A DNA stretch of 32,287 nucleotides from positions 1-32,287 of the forward strand of contig CAILZI010000012.1 in the NCBI GenBank assembly GCA_903838675.1, in the 5' to 3' direction. Every line of letters begins with the position of its first letter. The first letter of the stretch is position 1. This DNA is from an uncultured Verrucomicrobiota bacterium (GTDB taxonomy: Bacteria > Verrucomicrobiota > Verrucomicrobiia > Verrucomicrobiales > Verrucomicrobiaceae). A program made the position numbers and the translations under genes. Below, one piece after another: positions 24,127-31,949 of this stretch. A model generated the notes under the pieces. It made no database searches. It saw only the letters and a list, made by a program, of their open reading frames with translations, and was not told where the DNA came from.

Positions 24127-24555
24127 ATGCCCGCCGCCCTCCTGCCTCTCTCCGCCGCCGTGCTTGATGTCCTGGCATTGGGCCATGACATGCTCACGCC
24201 GATTGAGGCAGGACGGGTGATCGGGCGCGCCGCCACCACCATGAGCGAAGCCTGTGCGCGGGGTGAGATCGAAGCGCAAAGCTCCTGCGTCCGTGGCCGT
24301 GGCAGCCGCAAGCGCTGGAGCTTCAGCCGCGCCGCGCTGCTGGCCTACATCTGGAAGAACACCACCGGAGACAAGGCGCTCATGCGTGCCGCGCTGCAAC
24401 AGCACGCGCCCGCCCTGCTGGCCCACCTGGAGGGCGCTGCGCCCCAGGTGCTGCCAGACAATGCCATCCCATTCCCTGCCGCGAAACGCACGCGGCGTGC
24501 CGACCCCCTGGCCGGAGCCATCGGCGATCTCTTTGCCCACGCCAACGCGGGCTGA
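24127..24555 (+). CDS. Helix-turn-helix protein (excisionase/MerR-like)
   Basis: ATG at 24127 (MPAALLPLSAAVLDVLALGH) gives 142 residues; in-frame sequence before it belongs to the previous gene's shadow. Residues 22-75 fit a helix-turn-helix with wing: LTPIEAGRVIGRAATTMSEA, then GEIEAQSS, then RKRWSFSRAALLAYI, as in excisionases and MerR-type domains. The C-terminal part is Ala/Pro-rich. A transcription or transposition accessory role is likely. Confidence 0.6.
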   Translation: MPAALLPLSAAVLDVLALGHDMLTPIEAGRVIGRAATTMSEACARGEIEAQSSCVRGRGSRKRWSFSRAALLAYIWKNTTGDKALMRAALQQHAPALLAHLEGAAPQVLPDNAIPFPAAKRTRRADPLAGAIGDLFAHANAG

Positions 24556-24573
24556 AACCAAACAGAGCAAAAC

Positions 24574-24762
24574 ATGAACACAACATCATCACCGCCCACA
24601 CAACCCCCCAGCGCCGCCGCTGCTGCACGCGCCATCACGCACAGCCTGTGCGGCCTCACCCAGCCACCGAACCACCGCGCCATCCTCGTCGCTGGCATGC
24701 ATGAGAGCCAGCCTCACCGCGTGCGCCCCGCGCCGATGCCTTCAACCCGGAGGGATGCATAA
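24574..24762 (+). CDS. Small early hypothetical protein (62 aa)
   Basis: MNTTSSPPTQPPSAAAAARA... is low-complexity with an Arg/Pro/His-rich end. The leader CAAACAGAGCAAAAC before ATG follows the A/C-rich style of nearby genes, and the stop is two bases from the next ATG. The protein is too biased to place in a family; its reality is uncertain but supported by the spacing. Confidence 0.4.
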   Translation: MNTTSSPPTQPPSAAAAARAITHSLCGLTQPPNHRAILVAGMHESQPHRVRPAPMPSTRRDA

Positions 24763-24764
24763 TC

Positions 24765-25013
24765 ATGAGCCCTCTTCCCATCATCCTCTTCAGCCTGGCG
24801 CTGCACATCCTGGGCTTCTGGCTCCTCATCCGCCATGCACGGGCCGTGCGCCGCCGCGCCAGCATGCCCGTCATCGGCAGCGATCCGCTCCTGACCGAAG
24901 TGATGCATGCACGGATCTGCCGCCGCCAGCCTCTGTCCGACTGGCTCAACAAGCACGTCATGCACCGCAAGGTCTCGCACTGGCTGCGCACCGGAGGGCG
25001 TGAGCATGAGTAA
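24765..25013 (+). CDS. Small single-pass membrane protein
   Basis: 82 residues with a hydrophobic helix at residues 3-23 (PLPIILFSLALHILGFWLLI) and a basic, Arg/His-rich cytoplasmic tail. It overlaps the next gene by eight bases. Early phage membrane proteins of this kind often modify the host envelope or block other phages; here the function is unknown. Confidence 0.6.
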   Translation: MSPLPIILFSLALHILGFWLLIRHARAVRRRASMPVIGSDPLLTEVMHARICRRQPLSDWLNKHVMHRKVSHWLRTGGREHE

Positions 25014-25236
25014 CCCTGCCAACTCCCCCGTCGTCATCTGGGCCGCACTCCTCATCGCCTGCGAAGGCGGCGTGATGGACCTCAGCGATGCCCCGCCCGC
25101 GCACCTGCAATGCGCGGATCAAATGAGCCGATCCGGTCTCGTCGAACGCACGGAAGCCAACTGCTTCGCCCTCACCTCCAAGGGCGTGAAGTGCGCCAAA
25201 GCCCTCAAACGCCTGCGTGAACTCTCCCTAGCATGA
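25006..25236 (+). CDS. Small winged-helix-like protein (76 aa)
   Basis: ATG at 25006 inside the previous gene. The last 50 residues look like a winged helix: LSDAPPAHLQCADQMSRSGL, VERTEANCFALTSKGVKCAK. A similar wing (KITPKGAQWLKDLKAKG) recurs in the later gene at 31389, suggesting related DNA-binding folds. Overlaps the following gene by four bases. No family recognised. Confidence 0.55.
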   Translation: MSNPANSPVVIWAALLIACEGGVMDLSDAPPAHLQCADQMSRSGLVERTEANCFALTSKGVKCAKALKRLRELSLA

Positions 25237-25982
25237 AGCCCAAATCAAAAAGCAAAGTCATCGAAGTCGAAGTTATGAAGCCTGGTCAGGTGGCGAAGCC
25301 TGAGCCCCTCAAGGAATTCGAGCCTGCGCGGGCGCTTATCGCCGACATCCGCGAGCTGGGTCAGCGCGCCCAGCATAAAAGTCTGCTGCTGGGCTTCGAG
25401 CTGAACAAACTCAAGCTGGCAATAGGCTCCAAACATGGTGGGGATCGTAAGAGCGAAAAATCAAGTTCTCACGGTGATAACTTGATCCCATGGGATAAGC
25501 TGGTCGAGCAGCAGACCGGTCTTTCCTACCCTACCTGCCAACGCTGGATGACCATCGCCAAAGGTGCGGCCAAAAGCCTGCCGATCCTGATGGCTCCAGA
25601 CGTGCTGAAGAAGCCCTTTAACGAGCTTCCAGCGACACGGCAGACCGAGGTGTTGAAGGTTCTCAACAAAGCCGCCGACGGTCACACCATGGCCGAACTG
25701 ATGGTCAACTTCGGCATCTGGACCTACAAGAAACCCCACACGCCACCCAAGCCCACCAAGGCCAGCGCCGCCAAGCGTGCCGCCAATGCGGCGGATGAAG
25801 TCCTCACGCAGGAGGAGCTGATGGATCTGGCCAAGGATCATCTCATCAAGGTGGAGGACTTCACCATGGTTGCCGCCTTCAAGGCCCTGGACACCGACCA
25901 CCTGGCCAGCTTTGAAAACGCCGCCAAGGCCCTGCATGAAGCCATCACCGCTGAACTCAAGGAACGGAGGAAAGCCAAGTGA
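25233..25982 (+). CDS. DUF3102-like phage regulatory protein
   Basis: 249 residues. A Lys/Glu-rich N terminus leads to a DUF3102-like region (about 45-112: HKSLLLGFELNKLKLAIGSK, HGDNLIPWDKLVEQ, GLSYPTCQRWMTIAKGA), then a basic/Pro linker and a helical C terminus. The pattern resembles phage and plasmid replication-linked regulators. It directly precedes the sigma factor with a GTGA overlap and lends it a GGAGG ribosome site. Confidence 0.5.
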   Translation: MKPKSKSKVIEVEVMKPGQVAKPEPLKEFEPARALIADIRELGQRAQHKSLLLGFELNKLKLAIGSKHGGDRKSEKSSSHGDNLIPWDKLVEQQTGLSYPTCQRWMTIAKGAAKSLPILMAPDVLKKPFNELPATRQTEVLKVLNKAADGHTMAELMVNFGIWTYKKPHTPPKPTKASAAKRAANAADEVLTQEELMDLAKDHLIKVEDFTMVAAFKALDTDHLASFENAAKALHEAITAELKERRKAK

Positions 25983-26590
25983 CCGCAGTACCCTCACACC
26001 TCCCCGTTCGTGACGAGCGCGCCGCCCTGCTGGAGCAATACCATCCGCTGATCTTCGGCCTGGCTCATTACTGGTACAAGTGGAACCCCACCGTGGGGCT
26101 GGATGATCTCATCCAGGAAGGCCGCATCGCCCTGCTGCGCGCCCATGAGATTTACGATCCATCACGCGGCGCGAATTTCCTCACCTATTCCCGCCGCCGC
26201 ATCAATGCCGACATGCGCACCCATGTGGCCAACACGCGGGACACAATCCGCATTCCATCGGACTATTTTAGAAAGGTGCGCGTGCCCACCTTCTCACTCG
26301 ACATGGTCGTGAATAAGAAAGGGAATACGGTGCAGGACATCGCCGCAGAGCCCGAGCGTGAACCGCAGCTCTCCGATGATGCCGATCTCAAGGCGCTGGT
26401 GTTGCAGGCCATTGAAAAGCTCCGCCCCGACCAGCGCACCGTTGTTCACCAGCTCTACCTGGTGCCACAACCTTTGAGCCGCAGGGAGCTGGGTGCAGCC
26501 CTCGGCATCACACGCCAGGCCGTTGAGCTGCACCTCAAGAAGGCCCTGCGCAGCCTGCGCAAAACCTACCGCCTGAAAGGAGCCGCATGA
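25979..26590 (+). CDS. Phage-encoded sigma-70 family RNA polymerase factor
   Basis: 203 residues from a GTG start that overlaps the upstream stop (GTGA), with GGAGG eight bases before it. Region 2 spans about 14-84, including VGLDDLIQEGRIALLRAHEI and FLTYSRRRINADMRTHV (core binding and -10 recognition). A region 3-like linker follows (RIPSDYF). Region 4 spans about 138-195 with a helix-turn-helix at 167-187 (LSRRELGAALGITRQAVELH) for the -35. Mu and relatives use activators Mor and C for late genes; a phage sigma factor here may take that job. Its targets could be the 34-bp repeats. Confidence 0.9.
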   Translation: MTAVPSHLPVRDERAALLEQYHPLIFGLAHYWYKWNPTVGLDDLIQEGRIALLRAHEIYDPSRGANFLTYSRRRINADMRTHVANTRDTIRIPSDYFRKVRVPTFSLDMVVNKKGNTVQDIAAEPEREPQLSDDADLKALVLQAIEKLRPDQRTVVHQLYLVPQPLSRRELGAALGITRQAVELHLKKALRSLRKTYRLKGAA

Positions 26591-26763
26591 GCTACACGCC
26601 ACCCACACCCAAGCAGATCGAACTGATGCGCGCCCAGGAACGCTACGAGAAATGGTATCGCCTCTCATCCTGGGCGCACACCGCCAAAGGCCGCGCCTGG
26701 GCAGCCCGCAGAGCGGAGCAAGCACGCGCTGACATCAAACGCCTCCAGGAGGAAAAGCCATGA
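26587..26763 (+). CDS. Small basic early protein (58 aa)
   Basis: MSYTPPTPKQIELMRAQERY ... KRLQEEKP, a basic helical protein in the sigma-factor operon. Its ATG overlaps the sigma stop (ATGA) with an AGGAG upstream, and its stop overlaps the next ATG. The chained overlaps make translation likely. No family recognised. Confidence 0.55.
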   Translation: MSYTPPTPKQIELMRAQERYEKWYRLSSWAHTAKGRAWAARRAEQARADIKRLQEEKP

Positions 26764-27011
26764 ACGATGTCATGGACATCACCCGGCCAGGCCAGTTCCC
26801 CATCGTGCCAGATCGCACGCTTGACGAAAACGCCGTGTTTGACCCCGTGCGCGACATCGACGGCAACACCGTGACCATTTACCCGCCTGATGTCGTGATC
26901 GCCAAACGCATCATCGACAACGGCAAGCACCTCATCTGCCGCTACGCAGGCGGGCCGCTGTGCGTGATCTTCCGCAAATACCTCACACCCTCGCAGGTGA
27001 AACTGTCATGA
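26760..27011 (+). CDS. Early hypothetical protein (83 aa)
   Basis: 83 residues, MNDVMDITRPGQFPIVPDRT then a beta-rich region (VFDPVRDIDGNTVTIYPPDV ... RYAGGPLCVIFRKYL). An AGGAGG six bases before the ATG supports the start. Looks like a compact beta domain. Coupled at both ends. No family recognised. Confidence 0.55.
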   Translation: MNDVMDITRPGQFPIVPDRTLDENAVFDPVRDIDGNTVTIYPPDVVIAKRIIDNGKHLICRYAGGPLCVIFRKYLTPSQVKLS

Positions 27012-27326
27012 ACACGCAGCAGCCCTCCCTCCGCTTCCGCCTGCACGAGCACGCCGTGCGCGCCTTCAAAGCCATGCCCCCCCCCGGTGGTAATCACCAA
27101 GGAATCCAAGCGGGAGCACAAGGCCGCTGTGAAGCTGCATTACGCCAACGCGCTCTGCAACGCGCTGAACCCAGCGGACGGCATCATCAACCGCTACCAG
27201 CGCAAAATATGGAACGGCATCCTGCGCAGACTGCGCGGGCAGAATACCACGGTTCCGCCGCTGTTCGAGAAACACAAGATCATGCCTCACATGCGCGAGT
27301 GGGCCGAAAAGCACGGCCTGATCTGA
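27008..27326 (+). pseudogene. Small gene broken or switched at a nine-C run
   Basis: A single coherent protein is split across two frames. The first 25 codons or so (MNTQQPSLRFRLHEHAVRAF KAM PPP) start at 27008, overlapping the upstream stop. The rest (VITKESKREHKAAVKLHYAN ... MREWAEKHGLI) continues in another frame to 27326. The frames meet at a run of nine C at 27077-27085. With eight C the two parts join into one protein of about 105 residues. A GTG at 27087 could instead start the second part alone. It may be a real frameshift, a sequencing slip, or slippage-controlled expression. Confidence 0.7.
27077..27085. repeat. Homopolymer of nine C at the frame break
   Basis: The nine-base C run marks where the reading frame of the small gene shifts. 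Long homopolymers change length during replication and are also a common site of sequencing error, so the frame state cannot be trusted from one assembly. Raw reads would show whether eight and nine C coexist. Confidence 0.6.
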
Positions 27327-27364
27327 GCTTGAAACTTTAAACCTTGAACTTGGAACTCTCATCC

Positions 27365-29539
27365 ATGGACCGCGACGACCACTCTCTTGCCCTTGTCTCC
27401 TCCTCCGCCCTCGCGCTGGACCCCGTGCCGTTTGACTCCGGCTTTGGCGCTCTGCCTGGCGATGTCAAAACGGAAGTCCTCATGAAGGGCAGGCTCATGC
27501 GTGAGATCCATGCCGCGAAAGAGGCGGGAAAAAAGATCCTGCCCACCTGCAAGGCCATTGCGCTGCGCATGCAGGGCAGGCGCGGCATGAGCGCGGACAG
27601 ACTGAGCGACAAATACTATGAATGGCGCGAGATCGGCGCGGCGGCTTTGATCGACCACCGCAAGTGCGGCGGCTGCGGCATGACCGGCTGCACCCAGGCC
27701 CGCCTGCGCTCGCTGCCTGCTGGCATCATCCGGCTGTATCAAAAGAACTGCGGCACGAATAATAAACAGGGCCTCACGGAATCCTGGCAGGGGCTCATTC
27801 GCGAACTCTGCGCAGGAAAGATCATCGCCGATGGCCTGACGTGGCAGACACTGCACCGCGATCTCTATCCCGGCCTCGTCATTCCTGACCGCTGCCCCTG
27901 GAGCCTGACCAACCCGCCACGTGGCTGGAGCCTCGCCACCTTCATGCGGCACAAGCCCAGCCGTCCATTGCTAGACATGATGAAGCACGGCCTCAGCGCA
28001 GGCTGGAATCACGCGCCCGATGTGCGCATGGACATGACGAAGCTGCGCTTCCTGGAGCGTGTTTACTTTGATGACCACAAGCTGGATTTCAAAGTGCTCG
28101 TCTGGGACCGCAACGGCAAGGTGCAAACGGTGGAGCTGTGGGGACTCTTTGCGCTGGATGCCTCCACGGGTGCCTGCATCGCCTTTGGGCTGCGTCCGAA
28201 GATTCTCCGCGCCGATGGCACCACCGAAGGCCTGACCATGCGAGACATGCAGCACCTCATTGCTGACATCCTGGCGCGCTATGGCTACCCCACCGCCTAC
28301 AAGATGACGTTGATTGTGGAGAACGCGGCAGCCGCCGTCTCTGCCTACCTTGAGGAGCTGCTGCTCACCCGCACCTATGGTCAGGTCATCGTGCAGCGCA
28401 CCGGCGTGCATGATGGCGACATGCTCATGCAGGGCTTTGGCGAGCGCTGGGGCGCGCCGCGTGGCAAGGCCCCGATGGAAAGCTGGTTTCACATCCTCGA
28501 CATCTCCCTGGGCATGGTCAAAGGCCAGACAGGCAGTAACTGGACCGTGAAGCCTGGCGAACTCGATGGCCGCGAAAAAGTCGCCCGCGCCCTGGCTGCC
28601 GTGCTCAATGCCCACCCCGACCTGGCCGACAAGATCAGCTCCCCGCTGCATTGGGCAGGAGAGGCGCACTTGATCGTGACGGAAGCCATCAAGGAAATCA
28701 ATGCCCGCACGGACCACGACATGGAGCGGCATGAAACCATTCTGGAATTCCGCTGGAGCCCAAGTGACCCCACACCCAAACCTACCCGCCTCACACGCGG
28801 CCTGGGCGCTGACCTCGAACGCGAAGTGCGCGAGTTCCTCGCCCTGCCAGACAGCGTTCAGGACAAGCTCAGGCAGCACGGCTGCACCCGGCGTGAAAGC
28901 CCCGCCGAAAAGGTCAAGCGCCAGCATCCCCTGGGCAAGTTCTCCGCCATCGCTCCAGACACCCTGTTTGATCTGATGATGGACACCGCTGCGGCGGATT
29001 ACAAAGGCGGCGATGTGCTCGACCTGGAAATCAAACGCGGCAGCAAAACCAAGCTCCTGCTGCGCTTCACCGGAACGACGGGCTGCATGAACGCGGTGGA
29101 GATCGGCACCGAGGTCAGCGTGCGCTTCAACAGCGACAAGCCCGAGGCTGGAGCCTGGGTGTTCGGAGCACGGGAGCAGTTCATCGCTTACCTGCCCTTT
29201 GAACGTGACCCCGTGGCGCATGAAGAGTCTGACCTGGAGCTGCTCCAGCGCAATCTGGGCCGGAAGATTCAGGCACACAGCGAGCTGATGAAGCAGGCCA
29301 GGCGCATCAAAGGCGGCGGCGCACCCTCTGCCGCCGCCACCGCTGCCCAGCTCGATACCGACATTAAAACACTCACCGCCCTGGTCGATGCCGCCTCACC
29401 CACCCAGGCCGCGCCCGCGCTGCCCGAAAGCGCCAACCTCGCCCGCGTTGTTCGCCGCACCAAAGCCCCGCAGGCCGTGTCCGTGCAAAGCGATGCCGAC
29501 GCCTACCTCGAACTCGTCGGCGCGGATGACGAAGACTGA
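27365..29539 (+). CDS. MuA-like DDE transposase
   Basis: ATG at 27365 gives 724 residues. The N-terminal region contains a CxxC-type segment (KCGGCGMTGC). The catalytic core has VYFDDHKLDF (first Asp, about 236/237), a second site that reads LIVENAAAAV (Glu319 where Asp-Asn is usual), and the third acid in GKAPMESWFHIL (Glu372). The Mu C-terminal beta-barrel (about 550-615: LEIKRGSKTKLLLRFTG ... SVRFNSDK) follows, then a Lys/Ala coil and Pro/Ala tail that may bind the MuB-like protein. It catalyses strand transfer for integration and lytic replication. The second-position Glu is unusual. Confidence 0.9.
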   Translation: MDRDDHSLALVSSSALALDPVPFDSGFGALPGDVKTEVLMKGRLMREIHAAKEAGKKILPTCKAIALRMQGRRGMSADRLSDKYYEWREIGAAALIDHRKCGGCGMTGCTQARLRSLPAGIIRLYQKNCGTNNKQGLTESWQGLIRELCAGKIIADGLTWQTLHRDLYPGLVIPDRCPWSLTNPPRGWSLATFMRHKPSRPLLDMMKHGLSAGWNHAPDVRMDMTKLRFLERVYFDDHKLDFKVLVWDRNGKVQTVELWGLFALDASTGACIAFGLRPKILRADGTTEGLTMRDMQHLIADILARYGYPTAYKMTLIVENAAAAVSAYLEELLLTRTYGQVIVQRTGVHDGDMLMQGFGERWGAPRGKAPMESWFHILDISLGMVKGQTGSNWTVKPGELDGREKVARALAAVLNAHPDLADKISSPLHWAGEAHLIVTEAIKEINARTDHDMERHETILEFRWSPSDPTPKPTRLTRGLGADLEREVREFLALPDSVQDKLRQHGCTRRESPAEKVKRQHPLGKFSAIAPDTLFDLMMDTAAADYKGGDVLDLEIKRGSKTKLLLRFTGTTGCMNAVEIGTEVSVRFNSDKPEAGAWVFGAREQFIAYLPFERDPVAHEESDLELLQRNLGRKIQAHSELMKQARRIKGGGAPSAAATAAQLDTDIKTLTALVDAASPTQAAPALPESANLARVVRRTKAPQAVSVQSDADAYLELVGADDED

Positions 29540-29546
29540 TTTTCCT

Positions 29547-29780
29547 ATGAGACGCACTGCCACCATCGCCCAGACCAAAACCAAAGGCTTCACCATTCGC
29601 GGCCAGGGCCACTGGCGCGAGCAAACCCTCACCGATTCTTTGACCATCGTTTCAGATCAGGGGTTCAAATGGGTGCGCTTCCGTCCGCTCACTGGAACCA
29701 GCACGCTCCTCACCTGCTACACCTCCGAGGCACACCGCTTTGCCGTCGATTTCGACCGCGATACCACGACTCCGACCTAA
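29547..29780 (+). CDS. Small hypothetical protein between A and B genes
   Basis: ATG at 29547 (MRRTATIAQTKTKGFTIRGQ) gives 77 residues; an ATG at 29526 would overlap the transposase end. Alternating strands (TDSLTIVSDQGFKWVRFRPL ... LLTCYTSEAHRFAVDF) suggest a small beta domain. It sits between transposase and MuB-like genes, where Mu has none. No family recognised. Confidence 0.55.
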   Translation: MRRTATIAQTKTKGFTIRGQGHWREQTLTDSLTIVSDQGFKWVRFRPLTGTSTLLTCYTSEAHRFAVDFDRDTTTPT

Positions 29781-29815
29781 CCCACTCTCAAGGCAACCAA
29801 CAACACAACACGACC

Positions 29816-30910
29816 ATGCCCAACACACAGAAACCACGACTCGTCGAACACGGGAAGCACTGGAAAAACTACCCGGCTGAATGGACCACGCGCATTGAGC
29901 GCATCGCCAAAATCCAAGCCCAGCTCCAGGATGCCAAAGCCCTGGGCCTCGACTGGAGCGACAAGCAGTTCACCAAAGACCTGGCCATCAAAAACGTCTG
30001 GCCCTCCATGCGCCTGGGTCTTTACCCGCTGCCATCCACAGCCACCACGAACACCAAATGGCTGCGTGAGCTGGAAACCCTCGAACAGCATGCCCAGGCC
30101 AATCTGCGCCGCATTGACGACGGCCAGGCACGCGAAGCGCGCTCGCTGGAAGGCTTCATTGAAACAAAGGACTGCAAAGCCGTGAAGCGCGCCATCAAGG
30201 AAGCGACCAAACGCGCCAGCACGCACAACCAGGACCGGGCCGTGGCCTACATCGCCAAGACGGGCGGTGGCAAGACCACGCTGGCCATGCACCTCATTGA
30301 AGAAGGCACCGTGCATTGGTATGTGGAGGCCACGCCTTCATGGAAGCGCAGTTATCGTGCCCTGCTTCTCAGTCTCGCCAACACCTGGGCTCTCACCGTC
30401 AGAGCCAAGCAAAGCACGCTGGATCTGGAAACCCTCGTCATCGCCCATGCCCGCACCCTCAGCGGCGTCATCCTTTTTGAAGAGGTGGACACCCTTTGCA
30501 GCAGCTCTCAAGAGTTTCTGAAGCTGCTCTTGAACCGCAGCACGCTCGTCGTGGTGATGTTCATGACCCCCGAGGCCCGCGAGTCTCTGCGCGCCCAGGG
30601 CGGCAGCCAGCTCCAGCAGCTCTTCCGCCGTTTTGAGGCGCAGATCATCGCCGCCAAGATCGAGCCCGCAGACATCATCCCCTTTGATCCCGATCTCTGG
30701 AGCCGTGCCACCACGGAGCAGCTCTGTGACGTGGCCAATGCCGCAAACGCCATGGGCAGCATCGACGCCGTGAAGCGCATCGGCAGCAACGTCACCGCCC
30801 TCGGCGGTGCCTCTGTCTCCATCGCGGAAGAGAAGCTCAAAAGCGCCATCAGCCTCTACCGCATGGCCGTGCCGGTGGTTCACACGAAGCAGAACAGGAG
30901 GGCCGCGTGA
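29816..30910 (+). CDS. MuB-like transposition ATPase
   Basis: ATG at 29816 gives 364 residues. Walker A is AKTGGGKTT (147-155, with K153). Walker B reads VILFEEVDTL (Glu222-Glu223), with Glu where the metal-binding Asp is usual. An N-terminal region (about 45-85) may be the small helix-turn-helix found in MuB; the C-terminal part is helical. MuB-type AAA+ proteins capture target DNA, deliver it to MuA and give target immunity. Leader AACCAACAACACAACACGACC has no Shine-Dalgarno. Confidence 0.85.
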   Translation: MPNTQKPRLVEHGKHWKNYPAEWTTRIERIAKIQAQLQDAKALGLDWSDKQFTKDLAIKNVWPSMRLGLYPLPSTATTNTKWLRELETLEQHAQANLRRIDDGQAREARSLEGFIETKDCKAVKRAIKEATKRASTHNQDRAVAYIAKTGGGKTTLAMHLIEEGTVHWYVEATPSWKRSYRALLLSLANTWALTVRAKQSTLDLETLVIAHARTLSGVILFEEVDTLCSSSQEFLKLLLNRSTLVVVMFMTPEARESLRAQGGSQLQQLFRRFEAQIIAAKIEPADIIPFDPDLWSRATTEQLCDVANAANAMGSIDAVKRIGSNVTALGGASVSIAEEKLKSAISLYRMAVPVVHTKQNRRAA

Positions 30911-31392
30911 TGAAACAAACGTCCATCCTAGATTCCATGCTTGGCCATTGTCAGCCCCCACAGCTCTTGGGCATGATGAGCGGTGAAGAGTGGAACCGCC
31001 GCCTTCTCGCGCTTCCAGCACCCTCTATGGAGCGCGATCACGAACGGCTCAACGAGCTGGAGCAGCGCATGCGCCGTGCCTTCGAAATCAACCGCAAAGC
31101 CCAGCGCGATGTTGATATTAACATCAGCATGTATCGAGCGCTCGGCGGCTGCTTTCCAACTTACCTAATCAGAGTTGAAGGCGCTAAAAAGCGCAACACC
31201 CGGGCTTATTTCGTCGCCAGCACTTACCAGTGGCTAGGCGGTGAATATTCGACAGCTCAAAGCATCGTCATCGCCACCAGTCCCAAAATGGCAGAGAGGT
31301 TTCACCGCGCCCGCGTCGCACAAAGCGGCAAGGTCAAAGGTGCCAAGGAAATCATCATTTCAGCCTATGCACCCGGGGAGGTTGAGCCATGA
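30910..31392 (+). CDS. Early hypothetical protein after MuB-like gene (160 aa)
   Basis: Starts at ATG 30910 in a TGATG overlap with the ATPase stop, after an AGGAGG about ten bases upstream. A helical N terminus (ERLNELEQRMRRAFEINRKA) leads to a beta region (PTYLIRVEGAKKRNTRAYFV ... QSIVIATSPKMAERFHRA). No family recognised. In Mu this zone carries host-modifying genes. Locally lower GC than its neighbours. Confidence 0.55.
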   Translation: MKQTSILDSMLGHCQPPQLLGMMSGEEWNRRLLALPAPSMERDHERLNELEQRMRRAFEINRKAQRDVDINISMYRALGGCFPTYLIRVEGAKKRNTRAYFVASTYQWLGGEYSTAQSIVIATSPKMAERFHRARVAQSGKVKGAKEIIISAYAPGEVEP

Positions 31393-31703
31393 ACAGCCGC
31401 AATCAATCCAACTTTGTCCGCGCCTTGCAGCTGCATGGTCTTCATCATCCAAGCTGCGGAGTCGCGGCCATCCAACTACTGCAATCTTTGCAGAAAGAAG
31501 CCATGACTCACGAAGTGCGCGTGAGCAGCTCCAAAAAGAGCCAGGGCGCAAGCTGCATGGGTGTCTGCATCCGCGCTGGGCTGGCCGTCTACGAAGCCGC
31601 CACCAAGCTGTACAAGATCACCCCCAAAGGCGCGCAGTGGCTCAAGGATCTAAAGGCCAAAGGGCTGATGCCTGGAAACTTCATGAAGGAGGCTGCACAA
31701 TGA
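31389..31703 (+). CDS. Small winged-helix-like protein (104 aa)
   Basis: 104 residues, coupled at both ends by four-base overlaps, with GGGAGG ahead of its ATG. The C-terminal 45 residues read as a winged helix wing and last helix (YEAATKLYKITPKGAQWLKD, then LKAKGLMPG). The N-terminal half contains QLHGLHHPSCGVAAIQLLQS. Possibly a regulator. No family recognised. Confidence 0.55.
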   Translation: MNSRNQSNFVRALQLHGLHHPSCGVAAIQLLQSLQKEAMTHEVRVSSSKKSQGASCMGVCIRAGLAVYEAATKLYKITPKGAQWLKDLKAKGLMPGNFMKEAAQ

Positions 31704-31948
31704 CCCCCTGCGAATTTCCCCAGGCAAACACCATTTACGGCCCGCCTGATGATCTCGACGAGAGCCAGTGTCAGCGCATTCATGCCCATAAAGGCCAGGC
31801 ACAAGGCCGCTCCATGGATGGCGCGGAATTCGTCGTAGTCGCATGGCAGCCGAACCTTGCGGACCTCCACCGGCTTGCAGCCGGTTACCCCATCTACCTG
31901 ACCATGATCGGCGGACTCGCCCCTCATTTGAAGAATCCACCACTTTAG
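31700..31948 (+). CDS. Small phage protein (82 aa)
   Basis: 82 residues, MTPCEFPQANTIYGPPDDLD ... EFVVVAWQPNLADLHRLAAG. An AGGAGG ten bases before the ATG supports the start, which overlaps the upstream stop. Similar short proteins with a V-V-A-W-x-P ... L-A-G-x-P-I-Y-L core are common in phage early regions, without a known role. Confidence 0.55.
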   Translation: MTPCEFPQANTIYGPPDDLDESQCQRIHAHKGQAQGRSMDGAEFVVVAWQPNLADLHRLAAGYPIYLTMIGGLAPHLKNPPL

Positions 31949-31949
31949 C

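Noticed and set aside
27327..27364. CTTGAAACTTTAAACCTTGAACTTGG-type spacer before the transposase as a promoter or repeat element
   Set aside because: Quasi-repeats are present (CTTGAA, TTTAAA), but no clear -10/-35 pair or operator symmetry can be defended; listed here only as a place to map a transcript start.
27971..29278. 435-codon minus-strand frame across the transposase
   Set aside because: Antisense of the DDE transposase with shadow composition rich in His, Gly and Val; no context for a leftward gene there.
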